Positions 1 to 8,414 of a stretch of 64,000 bases of DNA are shown piece by piece. Below the pieces are notes generated by a model. It did not search any database and was not told where the DNA came from. It worked only from the letters and a program-made list of their open reading frames with translations. Source of the stretch: Bradyrhizobium japonicum USDA 6 (GTDB lineage Bacteria; Pseudomonadota; Alphaproteobacteria; Rhizobiales; Xanthobacteraceae). Position numbers and translations under genes: made by a program. Numbering within the stretch: position 1 is the stretch's first letter; each line of letters starts with the position of its first letter. Location: the NCBI RefSeq assembly GCF_000284375.1, contig NC_017249.1, positions 6,689,001 through 6,753,000 of the forward strand, in the 5' to 3' direction.

Positions 1-59
1 ACGTGCTGGTCGCGCGCGATCTTGCCGAAACCGACGATGGCAATACGAAGTTCGGTCAC
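1..59 (-). CDS. Gfo/Idh/MocA sugar 1-dehydrogenase, N-terminal fragment (runs off window)
   Basis: Only the first 19 codons lie in the window. From a GTG at 59 they read MTELRIAIVGFGKIARDQH, a Rossmann beta1-loop of the Gfo/Idh/MocA family. GFGKIARDQH is typical of the D-galactose/L-arabinose 1-dehydrogenases that open the non-phosphorylative (De Ley-Doudoroff type) pathway. The GTG overlaps the stop of the upstream GntR regulator in a GTGA arrangement, so the two are co-transcribed with the galactose-type ABC importer. The substrate is inferred from the motif and the neighbours; the rest of the gene is not visible. Confidence 0.7.
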   Translation of the reverse strand, partial: MTELRIAIVGFGKIARDQH

Positions 60-808
60 GCTTTTTCTCCAGTATCCGCTGACGGCAGCGCCTCGGCCTC
101 GTGGCGGCGCATACCGTTGTGAATGACATAAACCATCGCTTCCGAGGCGGTCTGGGCGTCGCCGGCGGCGATGCCATCGACGATCTTCTGGTGCCAGAGC
201 AGCACGGTGTCACGGTCCTCCGGCTCGACCGGTGCGCTGAGCAGGAAGGAGGCGCGCAGGGCGGCCTCGATGACGTGGCCGATCGAGCGCATGAACAGAT
301 TGCCCGAAGCGCGCGCCACCGCAACATGGAGCGCGAGGTCGGCGTCGGCAAAGCCGACGGAATCGGAAGCCTCAAACCGCATGCGGTCCATGCAACGACG
401 GAGTTCGGCGAGGTCGTCCTCGGACCGCTGCGCCGCCGCCAGCATGGCCGCGCGCGGCTCGACCGCGAGGCGAATCTCCGCGAGGTCGTTGAGGAAGCGC
501 TTGTCGATGCCGGCGTCCAGATGCCAGGCCAGCACGTCGGCGTCGAACATGTTCCAGGCAGCGCGCTCGCGCACGACGGTGCCGACGCGGGCCTTGGTGG
601 TGAGCAGCCCCTTGGCGACCAGGGTCTTCACGCTCTCGCGCAGCACCGGCCGCGACACGCCGAACATCGCAATCATCTCGGCATCACCAGGCAGGCGCGT
701 TCCCTCGGCGTAGCGGCCGGCGATGATGTCGACGCCGATCGAGCGGGCCACTTCCGCATGGTTGGAGTGGGCCCGGCGCGTCGGGATGACGACGATGCGC
801 GACGTCAT
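56..808 (-). CDS. FadR-type GntR transcriptional regulator (FCD domain)
   Basis: A 250-residue regulator. Residues about 15-80 form the GntR winged helix (motif SRPVLRESVKTLVAKGLL) and the remainder is an all-helical FCD ligand domain, with metal-site type residues in DADLALHVAVARASGN and a late His in IHNGMRRHE. It overlaps yjfF upstream by 4 bases (ATGA) and the sugar dehydrogenase downstream (GTGA), so it is the fifth gene of the sugar operon. A local autoregulating sugar-acid sensor is the likely role. The inverted repeat at 5523-5541 is a candidate operator. The ATG at 808 was chosen because it overlaps the yjfF stop. Confidence 0.88.
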   Translation of the reverse strand: MTSRIVVIPTRRAHSNHAEVARSIGVDIIAGRYAEGTRLPGDAEMIAMFGVSRPVLRESVKTLVAKGLLTTKARVGTVVRERAAWNMFDADVLAWHLDAGIDKRFLNDLAEIRLAVEPRAAMLAAAQRSEDDLAELRRCMDRMRFEASDSVGFADADLALHVAVARASGNLFMRSIGHVIEAALRASFLLSAPVEPEDRDTVLLWHQKIVDGIAAGDAQTASEAMVYVIHNGMRRHEAEALPSADTGEKA

Positions 809-1785
809 GTGGCTGCTCCTGCGCGCTTCGCCGCCGGCCGCCGCGCGAGCGCGACCAGCCCCTGCTGCAAGGCGATGAAGGCGAACAGTAGCACGCCGGT
901 CGCGATCTTGGTCCACCAGCTCGACAGCGTTCCGTCGAAATTGATGTAGGTCTGGATCAGGCCCTGGATCAGCACGCCAAGGAAGGTGCCGATCACCGAG
1001 CCCTGCCCGCCCGTGAGCAGCGTGCCTCCGATCACGACGGCCGCGATGGTGTCGAGCTCGACGCCGACCGCGGAGAGCGAGTAGCCGGCGCTGGTGTAGA
1101 AGGAGAACACGATGCCGGCGATGCCCGCGAGCAGGCTCGACAGCATGTAGATCTTCACCGTCATCTTGCCGACGGCAACGCCCATCAGGCTCGCGGTGGC
1201 CCGGCTGCCGCCGAGCGCATAGACATTGGCACCGAACCGGGTGAGATGCAGCAGCAAGGCGCCGCCGATCACGATCACGATCATAATGATCGCAATCGCC
1301 GTCAATCGCCCTCCGCCGGGCATCCGCAGCGCGAAGTCCGACACGGTGGAATAGACCGGCGCGGTGATCGGCACCGATTCCGTCGAGAGCAGGAAGCTCG
1401 CGCCGCGGGCCAGGAACATCCCCGCCAGCGTCACGATGAACGGCGGCAGATCGAAGACGTGGATCACCGCGCCCATCGCCGCTCCGAAGGCCGCCGAGAG
1501 CGCGAGGATCGCGACGAAGGCAAGCAGCGGCGGTACGCCCCAGCGCTCGATCGCAAGCGCGACGAACACCGTGGTGAAACCGATCACCGAGCCGACCGAG
1601 AGGTCGATGCCGCCGGAGATGATGACGAAGGTCATGCCGGTCGCGACGATGCCGAGAAAGGCGTTGTCGGTGAGGAGATTGCCGACCACGCGGGTCGAGG
1701 CGATGTTGGGGAATTGCACGGCGCACAGCGCAAAGCCGGCAACGAGCACGATGGCGGTGATGAGGACGGGCGGCAGGCCTCTCAT
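805..1785 (-). CDS. yjfF: Sugar ABC transporter permease, YjfF-like
   Basis: A 326-residue inner-membrane permease of the BPD_transp_2 (ribose/galactose) class, with about 8-10 hydrophobic segments. It has the family signature GMTFVIISGGIDLSVGSVIG near residue 55 and a second glycine-rich loop, AVVIGGTLLTGGQGSVIGT, near residue 255. It pairs with the YtfT-like permease just upstream to form the membrane heterodimer of the galactofuranose-type importer. The start codon overlaps the ytfT stop (ATGA) and the stop overlaps the regulator start, which fixes both ends. The symbol follows E. coli YjfF by gene order and the close likeness of the cognate YtfQ protein. Confidence 0.88.
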   Translation of the reverse strand: MRGLPPVLITAIVLVAGFALCAVQFPNIASTRVVGNLLTDNAFLGIVATGMTFVIISGGIDLSVGSVIGFTTVFVALAIERWGVPPLLAFVAILALSAAFGAAMGAVIHVFDLPPFIVTLAGMFLARGASFLLSTESVPITAPVYSTVSDFALRMPGGGRLTAIAIIMIVIVIGGALLLHLTRFGANVYALGGSRATASLMGVAVGKMTVKIYMLSSLLAGIAGIVFSFYTSAGYSLSAVGVELDTIAAVVIGGTLLTGGQGSVIGTFLGVLIQGLIQTYINFDGTLSSWWTKIATGVLLFAFIALQQGLVALARRPAAKRAGAAT

Positions 1786-2774
1786 GCTTTGGACCTCCGC
1801 AGCCGCGCGGCGATCCCGGCAATCCCCGAAAATTTCGGCGATTGCAGCAGCAGCACCGTCATCACCACCACGGCTTTGACCAGCAAATTGAACTCCGGCG
1901 GATAGCCCGACAGCAGAATTCCGGTGTTCATGGTCTGTATGATCAACGCACCGAGCACGGCCAGCACGAGGCTGAAGCGGCCGCCGAACAGGGAGGTGCC
2001 GCCGATCACCACCGCGAGGATGGCGTCGAGCTCCAGCCAGAGGCCGGCATTGTTGGCATCCGCGCCCATGATGTCGGCCGCTGCGATCACGCCGGCGAGC
2101 GCGGCGCAGATGCCGCACCAGACGTAGACCGCCAGGATCATCGCACGCGTGCCGACGCCGGCAAGCTCGCTCGCCCGCGCATTGCCGCCGGTCGCTTCGA
2201 TCAGCAGTCCGAGCGCCGAGCCGCGCACCACCGCGCCGGTGAGAATCAGCATACCCAGGGCGATCGCAACCGGCACCGGCACGCCGAGCACGGCGCCATT
2301 GCCAAGCCAGACCAGATCCGGCGAGGAGAAGGTCACGATACGCCCCTCGGTAATGAGCTGCGCGATGCCGCGTCCCGCCACCATCAGGATCAGCGTCGCC
2401 ACGATCGGCTGCATGCCGAGCACCGCGACGAGAAATCCGTTCCACAATCCGCAGATCAGGCCGGCGCCGAGCGCGGCCGCCAGCACGACGGCCAGACTGT
2501 GAGTGTCAGCAAGGCTCGCCGCGATCGCGCCCGAGATGGCCATGACCGCACCGACCGACAGATCGATGCCGCGCGTCGCGATCACCAGCACCATGCCGAG
2601 CGAGAGCAGCGCCACCGGCGTACCGCGGTTGAGCACGTCGATCAGGCTGCCGAACAGCCGGCCGTCCTGGAGGCGCAGATCAAAGAATTGCGGCGACACG
2701 ATGCGATCGACCGCCAGGATGACGATCAACGCGAGGATCTGGGCAAGGCCGCGGCGCGGCAACAGCGCTGTCAT
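1782..2774 (-). CDS. ytfT: Sugar ABC transporter permease, YtfT-like
   Basis: A 330-residue permease of the same BPD_transp_2 family as its neighbour. It carries GMVLVIATRGIDLSVGAVMA near residue 65 and VVIGGTSLFGGRFSL near residue 265, plus multiple hydrophobic helices. Start and stop overlap ytfR and yjfF by 4 bases each, so translation of the operon is coupled. With YjfF it forms the transmembrane channel served by the double-ATPase YtfR and the binding protein YtfQ. Transport of D-galactose or galactofuranose is inferred from family likeness and from the sugar 1-dehydrogenase at the operon end. Confidence 0.88.
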   Translation of the reverse strand: MTALLPRRGLAQILALIVILAVDRIVSPQFFDLRLQDGRLFGSLIDVLNRGTPVALLSLGMVLVIATRGIDLSVGAVMAISGAIAASLADTHSLAVVLAAALGAGLICGLWNGFLVAVLGMQPIVATLILMVAGRGIAQLITEGRIVTFSSPDLVWLGNGAVLGVPVPVAIALGMLILTGAVVRGSALGLLIEATGGNARASELAGVGTRAMILAVYVWCGICAALAGVIAAADIMGADANNAGLWLELDAILAVVIGGTSLFGGRFSLVLAVLGALIIQTMNTGILLSGYPPEFNLLVKAVVVMTVLLLQSPKFSGIAGIAARLRRSKA

Positions 2775-4315
2775 GCCCGGCCCTCATGCGCGACAGCGGC
2801 GCCATCGGCGGCGATGGCCGCGAGGATATTGCCGACGTCGATCGCCTCGCCCGCGAGCTCCTCGACATGGGCGCGGTCGCGCAACACGACGACGCGGTCG
2901 GAATAGGTCACGATCTCATCCAGCTCGGAGGAGATCACGAGCAGCGCCAGCCCGTCGTCGCAGAGCTCGCGGATCAGGCGGATGATCTCGGCATGCGCGC
3001 CGACGTCGATCCCGCGGGTCGGCTCGTCCAGCACCAGGAGGCGCGGCGAGGTCGCGAGCCAGCGTGCCAGCAGCACCTTCTGCTGATTGCCGCCGGACAG
3101 CAGCCCCACGGCGCGCTCCTGATCGGGCGGGCGAATGTCGAGCATCTTGACGTAGCGGCCTGCGATTTCGTCCTGCTCGCGGCGCGACAGCGGCCGGTGC
3201 AGGCCGCGCTTGGCCTGGAGCGCAAGCACGATGTTCTCGCGCACGGTGAGCTCGGCGACGATGCCGTCGGTCTTGCGCTCTTCCGGGCAATAGCCAAAGC
3301 CGTGGCGCACGCCGTCGCGCGGCGATTGCAGCCGCACGGGCGCCCCCTCCACCCTCGCTTGCCCGCCATCGGCGCGCTCGGCGCCGAACACCAGCCGCGC
3401 CGTCTCGGTCCGGCCCGAGCCGAGCAGGCCGGCGAGACCCACGACCTCGCCATGGCGCAGCTCGAGATTGAACGGCGCGACATAGCCGACCTTGCCGTAG
3501 TTCTCGAAACTCGCGCAGACCTCGCGCGCCTGATGCTCTCCCGCCGACGCGCGGGCGCTGGTGGTCTCGGCCAGCTCGCGGCCGAGCATCATCCGGATCA
3601 GCTCGAGCCGCGGCAGCGAGGCGGTCTCGCGCTCGCCGACCAGGCGGCCGTTGCGCAACACCGTGATTCGGTCGGAGATCTCGTAGACCTGATCGAGGAA
3701 ATGGCTGACGAACACGATGCCGATGCCGCGCTTGGCGAGCTGGCGCATGATGCCGAAGAGAATCTCGACCTCGTGACGGTCGAGGCTCGCGGTCGGCTCG
3801 TCCAGGATCAGCACGCGGGCGGAAAGATCGACCGCGCGCGCAATCGCGGTGACGTGCTGGATGGCAACAGAATAGCTGCCGAGCGGCGCGGCGACGTCGA
3901 TATCGAGGCCGAAGTCCGTGAGAAGCGCCTTGGCGCGACGCCGCATCTCGCCTTCACGCACGATGCCGAAGCGCATCGGCTGTCGGTCGAGGAACAGGTT
4001 CTGCGCGACCGAGAGATTCGGCAGCAGATTGACCTCCTGGTAGACGGTGGCGATGCCGGCCTGAAGCGCGGCCTTGGCCGAGCGCGGCGCGACCTCCTCG
4101 CCGCCGAGCCGGACGATGCCGGCATCGCGCGGGAATACGCCGGTGATCACCTTGATCATCGTGGATTTGCCGGCGCCGTTCTCGCCGAGCAGCGCATGAA
4201 TCTCGCCGACACGAAGCGTGAAGTCGACCTCCTGCAACGCACGCACAGCACCGAAGCTTTTGCTGATCCCGCGCACCTCCAGCAGGGAAGGAGCAGGATC
4301 GGGGCTGTTCTCCAT
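2771..4315 (-). CDS. ytfR: Sugar ABC transporter ATPase with two nucleotide-binding domains
   Basis: A 514-residue cytoplasmic ATPase made of two fused ABC domains, the normal architecture for ribose/galactose importers. Domain 1 has Walker A GENGAGKST at residues 44-52 and Walker B LILDEPTASLD; its signature is degenerate (SVAIQHV), as is usual in this family. Domain 2 begins near residue 275 with a non-canonical P-loop (GLLGSGRTE) and retains LSGGNQQKV and LVLDEPTRGID. The ATG at 4315 lies 122 bases from the binding-protein gene, with a strong hairpin in the gap, and the stop overlaps ytfT. Confidence 0.92.
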   Translation of the reverse strand: MENSPDPAPSLLEVRGISKSFGAVRALQEVDFTLRVGEIHALLGENGAGKSTMIKVITGVFPRDAGIVRLGGEEVAPRSAKAALQAGIATVYQEVNLLPNLSVAQNLFLDRQPMRFGIVREGEMRRRAKALLTDFGLDIDVAAPLGSYSVAIQHVTAIARAVDLSARVLILDEPTASLDRHEVEILFGIMRQLAKRGIGIVFVSHFLDQVYEISDRITVLRNGRLVGERETASLPRLELIRMMLGRELAETTSARASAGEHQAREVCASFENYGKVGYVAPFNLELRHGEVVGLAGLLGSGRTETARLVFGAERADGGQARVEGAPVRLQSPRDGVRHGFGYCPEERKTDGIVAELTVRENIVLALQAKRGLHRPLSRREQDEIAGRYVKMLDIRPPDQERAVGLLSGGNQQKVLLARWLATSPRLLVLDEPTRGIDVGAHAEIIRLIRELCDDGLALLVISSELDEIVTYSDRVVVLRDRAHVEELAGEAIDVGNILAAIAADGAAVAHEGRA

Positions 4316-4398
4316 AACGACGTCACTCCCACCGGTGCCCGCTTATGCTGCGGACACCCAGCCTATTCGTTCGCGCAACGGTTTCCAAAGAGGGGAGC

Positions 4399-4424
4399 GC
4401 CGGACCGCGGGGGAGCGGTCCGGC
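4399..4424 (-). terminator. GC-rich stem-loop between ytfQ and ytfR
   Basis: Perfect 10-base arms GCCGGACCGC / GCGGTCCGGC surround a 6-base loop, 13 bases past the ytfQ stop. There is no T tract, so it probably acts as an mRNA-stabilising or attenuating hairpin that raises binding-protein levels relative to the membrane genes, as known for many binding-protein operons. That function is inferred. Confidence 0.6.
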
Positions 4425-4437
4425 ACGGCACCCCGCC

Positions 4438-5403
4438 TCAGTAACCGAGGCCCTTCTTGCTGTCGTAGATCTTCTGCGGATCGTCGGCCGCGGTATAGAG
4501 CTTGGAGTCGGTCTGGATCCATTTGGGCGGAACGGTGCCCTTGTCCTTGAAGGCCGCGATGGCATCGAGCGCGGGGCCGGCCATGTTCGGGGTCAGCTCG
4601 ACGGTGGCGTTGGCTTCGCCGGCAGCCATGGCCTTGAAGATGTCGGGGACGGCGTCGATCGAGACGGTAAGGATCTCCTTGCCCGGCTTGAGGCCGGCTT
4701 CCTTCATCGCCTGGATCGCGCCGACCATCATGTCGTCATTGTGCGCATAGACGGCGCAGATCGACTTGCCGCCGCCTTCGGCCTTGATGAAGCTCTCCAT
4801 CACCTCCTTGCCCTTGGCGCGGGTGAAGTCGCCGGTCTGGCTGCGCACCACCTTGAGGTTCGCATGCTTGGCGATGGCGGTGTCAAAGCCCTTCTTGCGG
4901 TTGGCGGCGACGCTGGCGCCGACCGTGCCCTGCAATTCGACGACGTTGCACGCCTTGCCGCCGACGGTCTTGGCCAGCCAGTCGCCGGCAACCTCGCCTT
5001 CATGCACGCTGTCGGAGGTCACGGCGGTGAGATAGAGCTCCTTGCCGGAGGGATCGATGTCGCGGTCGAGCAGCACGACCGGGATCTTGGCTTCCTTGGC
5101 TTCCTTCAGCACCGAGTCCCAACCGGTCGAGACCACAGGTGCAAGGAAGATCGCATCGACGTTCTGCGCGATGAAGGAGCGGATCGCCTTGATCTGGTTC
5201 TCCTGCTTCTGCTGCGCGTCGGCGATCTTGAGATTGACCTTTCGCTTGGCAGCCTCCTGCTTGGAGACCGACGTCTCGGCCGCGCGCCAGCCGGATTCCG
5301 ATCCGATCTGCGAGAAGCCGATGGTGAGCTCGGCGGCGCTGGCCGGCAGCGCGAGCAGCAACGCGGCCGTGGCGCTGGCCGCAAAGAGGGCTTTGAGGGT
5401 CAT
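4438..5403 (-). CDS. ytfQ: Periplasmic galactofuranose/galactose-binding protein, YtfQ-like
   Basis: A 321-residue periplasmic binding protein of the ribose/galactose (Peripla_BP_4) family. The first ~22 residues form a Sec signal peptide ending ALPASAA. The mature part begins ELTIGFSQIGSESGWRAAE and contains ADAQQKQENQIKAIRSF, VELQGTVGASVA and ELTPNMAGPA, all strongly like E. coli YtfQ from memory. The ATG at 5403 was preferred to an upstream ATG because it places the signal peptide correctly. It is the first gene of the importer operon; the upstream region holds a palindrome at 5523-5541. The substrate is inferred from the family. Confidence 0.92.
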   Translation of the reverse strand: MTLKALFAASATAALLLALPASAAELTIGFSQIGSESGWRAAETSVSKQEAAKRKVNLKIADAQQKQENQIKAIRSFIAQNVDAIFLAPVVSTGWDSVLKEAKEAKIPVVLLDRDIDPSGKELYLTAVTSDSVHEGEVAGDWLAKTVGGKACNVVELQGTVGASVAANRKKGFDTAIAKHANLKVVRSQTGDFTRAKGKEVMESFIKAEGGGKSICAVYAHNDDMMVGAIQAMKEAGLKPGKEILTVSIDAVPDIFKAMAAGEANATVELTPNMAGPALDAIAAFKDKGTVPPKWIQTDSKLYTAADDPQKIYDSKKGLGY

Positions 5404-5522
5404 CAGGCGTGTCTCCCAAGAAGTCATCTTGTGTTATCTCGGGCGCCGATTGGTAGCATGGCACCCGCAGGCCGGCCCTTGAGGCGGCGGGAGGGACTAT
5501 TTCACGGAAGATGAGTTCCGAC

Positions 5523-5541
5523 TAGTCATATTATTTGACTA
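5523..5541. promoter_or_regulatory. Inverted repeat TAGTCA-N7-TGACTA, candidate FadR-type operator
   Basis: Perfect 6-base arms flank a 7-base A+T spacer, about 120 bases upstream of the ytfQ start in an otherwise GC-rich region. On the minus strand it contains TAATAT, a possible -10. Size, symmetry and place suit an operator for the regulator at 56-808. The assignment is inferred. Confidence 0.45.
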
Positions 5542-5660
5542 TTAGCACGAAACTTCGATTTGACGGGATGGACGGTTTCTATGACACGCCCAGAGCGATT
5601 TTGTTCCGTGGATGCAACGGGGAGATGAAGGTGTATGTACGGCTCGCTACCTCTCCTCCG

Positions 5661-5740
5661 CGTCATTGCGAGCGCAGCGAAGCGATCCAGAAACTGTCCA
5701 CGGAGGGACTCTGGATTGCTTCGCTGCGCTCGCAACGACG
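5661..5740. repeat. Dispersed 80-base palindromic repeat, copy 1
   Basis: It begins CGTCATTGCGAGCGCAGCGA and ends with the near-exact reverse complement, forming a long stem with a variable centre. Copies at 26568-26647 and 62727-62806 have the same length and ends, and a longer variant lies at 59249-59367. Such intergenic palindromes are common in Bradyrhizobium genomes. Confidence 0.85.
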
Positions 5741-5823
5741 GTGTGGATAGGGTTCGGCCTAGGTCGACCAAATCGACTCGCGGAGAGTCCGGCTCACCTG
5801 GACTGCATATTCGATGCAATCCG

Positions 5824-5850
5824 GCCTCTCCCCCGCGTGCGGGGAGAGGC
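5824..5850. repeat. GC-rich hairpin near the FAH gene 3' end
   Basis: Arms GCCTCTCCCC / GGGGAGAGGC flank a 7-base loop. It lies 15 bases beyond the stop of the minus-strand FAH gene and could stop its transcription, but has no T tract. The arm sequence resembles another common dispersed palindrome. Confidence 0.5.
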
Positions 5851-5864
5851 GAAGGGCAGCGGAG

Positions 5865-7037
5865 CTAGATCAGCTTCCGTTGCGCGAGGTTCTTCATCAG
5901 CGCACCGATTCCAAACGTCCAGGGCTCGCACTCGTCGCTGGTGCGCATGCGGTTGACGAGCTTGCCGAGCTGAGGCGCTGCGATCGTGACGATGTCGTCG
6001 CGCTTGTGGGTGAACCCCTGCCCCGGCGCATCGCGATCCTTGACGGGGGCGAACATCGTGCCGAGGAACAGCACGAAGCCGTCGGGGTATTGATGGACCT
6101 TGCCGATCGTCTGCTCGACGAGGTCCGTCGGATCGCGGCTGATCATGCTGATCGAGGAATGGCCGTCGAGGACGAAGCCGTCCGCGCCCTTCACGTTCAG
6201 GCTGATATCGAGCTTGCGCGCGTCGTCGAGTGTGAAGGTGTCGTCGAACAGACGCAGCAGCGGGCCGATCGCGCAGGAGGCGTTGTTGTCCTTGGCCTTC
6301 GACAACAGCAACGCCGAACGCCCCTCGAAGTCGCGCAGATTGACGTCGTTGCCGAGCGCGCCCCCGACGATCTTGCCGCGGCTCGAGACGAACAGCACGA
6401 GCTCCGGCTCGGGATTGTTCCAGGTCGATTTCGGATGCAGGCCGGCATCCATGCCAGTGCCGACTGACGACAGCGTCGGCGCCTTGGTGAAGACCTCGGC
6501 ATCCGGACCGATGCCGACTTCGAGATATTGGCTCCAGGCGTTCTGATCGATCAGCACCTGCTTCAAATGCATCGCCTGGTCGGAGCCCGGCTTGAGTTTT
6601 GACAGATCGTCGCCGATCAGCCGCGTCACTTCTTTCCGGATCGCTTCGGCCGAGGCCGGATTGCCCTTGGCCCGCTCTTCGATGACGCGCTCCAGCATCG
6701 AGATGGCGAAGGTGACGCCGGCGGCCTTCAGGGTCTGGAGATCGAGGGGCGCAAGCAGCCACGGCTTTTTCGGATCGCGCCCATCCGGCGCCGTGTTAGC
6801 CACGATCGCTTCGAGATCGCCGATGCGCTCGCCCTTGACCGCGGCGAGCGCCTTGGCCGGATTGTCTTCCTCGCAGAGCGCGCTGACGGTCGGAAACTTG
6901 GCGGTGACGTCGAAGACGCCGTCTCCACGGACGGCGACAACGGCCGGACCGTTCGCCTGCGGCAGCCAGACGCGGCCGACCAGCGTCCCCTTCGTTCCAT
7001 CCTCGGGGAGAAGATCTCTAACAGTCAGTGTCGTCAT
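5865..7037 (-). CDS. Fumarylacetoacetate hydrolase family protein
   Basis: A 390-residue protein of the FAH/2-hydroxyhepta-diene-dioate isomerase superfamily, which hydrolyses or decarboxylates C-C bonds of 2-oxo acids using a divalent metal. The C-terminal half carries the FAH fold: EVFTKAPTLSSVG, NPEPELVLFVSSRGKIVGG, LGNDVNLRDFEGRSALLLSKAKDNN. At about 390 residues it matches the longer bacterial members linked to sugar-acid or aromatic pathways (for example 2-keto-3-deoxy acid dehydratase relatives). The ATG at 7037 is preferred over an upstream start that adds an unrelated extension. It stands alone between the sugar operon and the redox cluster, and its substrate cannot be told from sequence. 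Confidence 0.85.
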   Translation of the reverse strand: MTTLTVRDLLPEDGTKGTLVGRVWLPQANGPAVVAVRGDGVFDVTAKFPTVSALCEEDNPAKALAAVKGERIGDLEAIVANTAPDGRDPKKPWLLAPLDLQTLKAAGVTFAISMLERVIEERAKGNPASAEAIRKEVTRLIGDDLSKLKPGSDQAMHLKQVLIDQNAWSQYLEVGIGPDAEVFTKAPTLSSVGTGMDAGLHPKSTWNNPEPELVLFVSSRGKIVGGALGNDVNLRDFEGRSALLLSKAKDNNASCAIGPLLRLFDDTFTLDDARKLDISLNVKGADGFVLDGHSSISMISRDPTDLVEQTIGKVHQYPDGFVLFLGTMFAPVKDRDAPGQGFTHKRDDIVTIAAPQLGKLVNRMRTSDECEPWTFGIGALMKNLAQRKLI

Positions 7038-7169
7038 GGCCGCGTCCTCGCTCTTTCTCGGATCGGCCGCGCTGAAATAGCAGCCGATCCCATTGGCGAA
7101 GACCAATAAACGTCTGGCAGGGGAAGTCCAGACCGGCCGCGAAGAGCCGCTATGCCCCTGCCCGGGCCT

Positions 7170-8147
7170 TTATGCGCCTGCTCGCGCTTTGCGCGCCGCG
7201 ATCTGCTGGAGCGCCCAGCGCGCGTTCTTGCGAACGTCAGGGTCGGCATCGTCGGCGATGACGGCAAGGAATGCCTCGCCGTCGGGATGGGCAATCTCGC
7301 CGAGCGCGGCGGCCGCCTCCTTCCGCAAATTGGCCTGGTCGTGGTGGATGCAATTGCCGATCGGGCGTACCGCGCGCTCGATCTTCATCTTGCCGAGGCT
7401 GCGGATCGCCTTCAGCCGCACCTGCCAGAATTCATCGGCGAGCGAACCGACAAGCTGATCGGCCGCGAGCGAACCGTTGACGTTGAGGCCCAGCGTTTCC
7501 GCGGCCATCTCGCGTACCATCCAGTCCGGATCCTTCAGCCCGCGTGTGATCGTCTCGGCCGCGGGCTTCAACTGCGAGAACGCCAGCGCGCTCACCGCGG
7601 CGCGGCGCACATGGGCGTCGGGATCATTGATCAGCGCGGTCAGCGCGGGAATGGATTCCTCCAGCTTGAGGAAGCCGATCACGCCGATCGCCTGCACGCG
7701 AACGGCCGCATCTTGATCCAGGAGCGCTTCCAGCGCCGGCTTCAGCGTGTCCTTGCAGCGCAGCTCCTTCAGCGCGCGCAGCGCGCCCATGCGGACGAAG
7801 GCATGGGCGTGCTTGACCAGCGGCAGGATGATCTCGGCGCAGGCCGGATCCTTGAACTCGGCCATGCTGTCGGCCGCGGCCGCCGCCACGATTCTTTCGG
7901 GATCGACCAGCAGCTTGACCAGCCCACTCGCAGCCTCCGGCCCGTCGAACTCGCCGAGCGCCATCGCGACCTGCTGGCGCACGCCGGCGTCGGGATCTGC
8001 GACCATGTTGGCGAGATGTGCGACGGCTGCGGGATCTCCGGAATGCCCGAGCGCGATGATGGCGACACGGCGCTCGGCGGGATCGGCGGCCTGCAACCGT
8101 TCATCGGCGTCTTCGAGGTCGTCATAGGACTCGAACGGGCTCGACAT
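7170..8147 (-). CDS. HEAT-repeat protein
   Basis: A 325-residue soluble protein built almost wholly of about 9-10 HEAT/PBS-lyase-like repeats of roughly 31 residues. Repeat motifs include DPDAGVRQQVAMALGEF, DQDAAVRVQAIGVIGFL, DPDAHVRRAAVSALAF and DPDWMVREMAAETLGL. Such solenoids serve as protein scaffolds or chaperones; some assist prosthetic-group insertion. The ATG at 8147 is 2 bases from the ferredoxin stop, so it belongs to the flavoprotein-ferredoxin operon. A role as assembly or docking factor for that complex is inferred; no catalytic motif is visible. Confidence 0.85.
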   Translation of the reverse strand: MSSPFESYDDLEDADERLQAADPAERRVAIIALGHSGDPAAVAHLANMVADPDAGVRQQVAMALGEFDGPEAASGLVKLLVDPERIVAAAAADSMAEFKDPACAEIILPLVKHAHAFVRMGALRALKELRCKDTLKPALEALLDQDAAVRVQAIGVIGFLKLEESIPALTALINDPDAHVRRAAVSALAFSQLKPAAETITRGLKDPDWMVREMAAETLGLNVNGSLAADQLVGSLADEFWQVRLKAIRSLGKMKIERAVRPIGNCIHHDQANLRKEAAAALGEIAHPDGEAFLAVIADDADPDVRKNARWALQQIAARKARAGA

Positions 8148-8149
8148 GA

Positions 8150-8383
8150 TCACCTCAGCAGATAGGGAATGTTGACGGTGACGGCGCCGGTCGGGCAATC
8201 GGCCTCGCACGGCATGCAATACCAGCACTCGTCATAGGCCATGTAGGCCTTGCCGGTCATGTCGCTGATGCGGAGCACGTCAAGCGGGCAGACGTCGACG
8301 CACACGGTGCAGCCCTTGTCGGCGATGCATTTGGCGTCGTCGACGACCACCGGAACCGATGTCTGATAGGACGCGAGAGGCAT
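8150..8383 (-). CDS. 2x[4Fe-4S] ferredoxin, AprB-like
   Basis: A 77-residue ferredoxin. It has one cluster set in CIADKGCTVCVDVCP, with the insertion typical of AprB-type proteins, and another in CWYCMPCEADCP. It lacks the long C-terminal tail with which canonical adenylylsulfate reductase subunit B wraps subunit A. It sits 31 bases after the flavoprotein and directly before the HEAT gene, so it is probably the flavoprotein's electron partner, with the ferredoxin-NADP reductase gene close by. The ATG at 8383 removes an unrelated upstream extension. Fe-S identity is firm; pairing is inferred. Confidence 0.9.
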   Translation of the reverse strand: MPLASYQTSVPVVVDDAKCIADKGCTVCVDVCPLDVLRISDMTGKAYMAYDECWYCMPCEADCPTGAVTVNIPYLLR

Positions 8384-8414
8384 TTTATGTCTCCTGTTGC
8401 GATGTTGCGGTGGA

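Larger units (their letters stand above)
5404..5864. other. 461-base intergenic region upstream of ytfQ
   Basis: No convincing gene is present. It holds an AT-rich inverted repeat (5523-5541), an 80-base dispersed palindromic element (5661-5740) and a second GC-rich hairpin (5824-5850). Short open frames here run across the repeats and look spurious. Confidence 0.6.

Noticed and set aside
56..1822. 588-codon minus frame that runs through yjfF into the GntR gene
   Set aside because: The N-terminal part is an Arg/His-rich shadow frame of the permease; only the part from ATG 808 is the GntR regulator.
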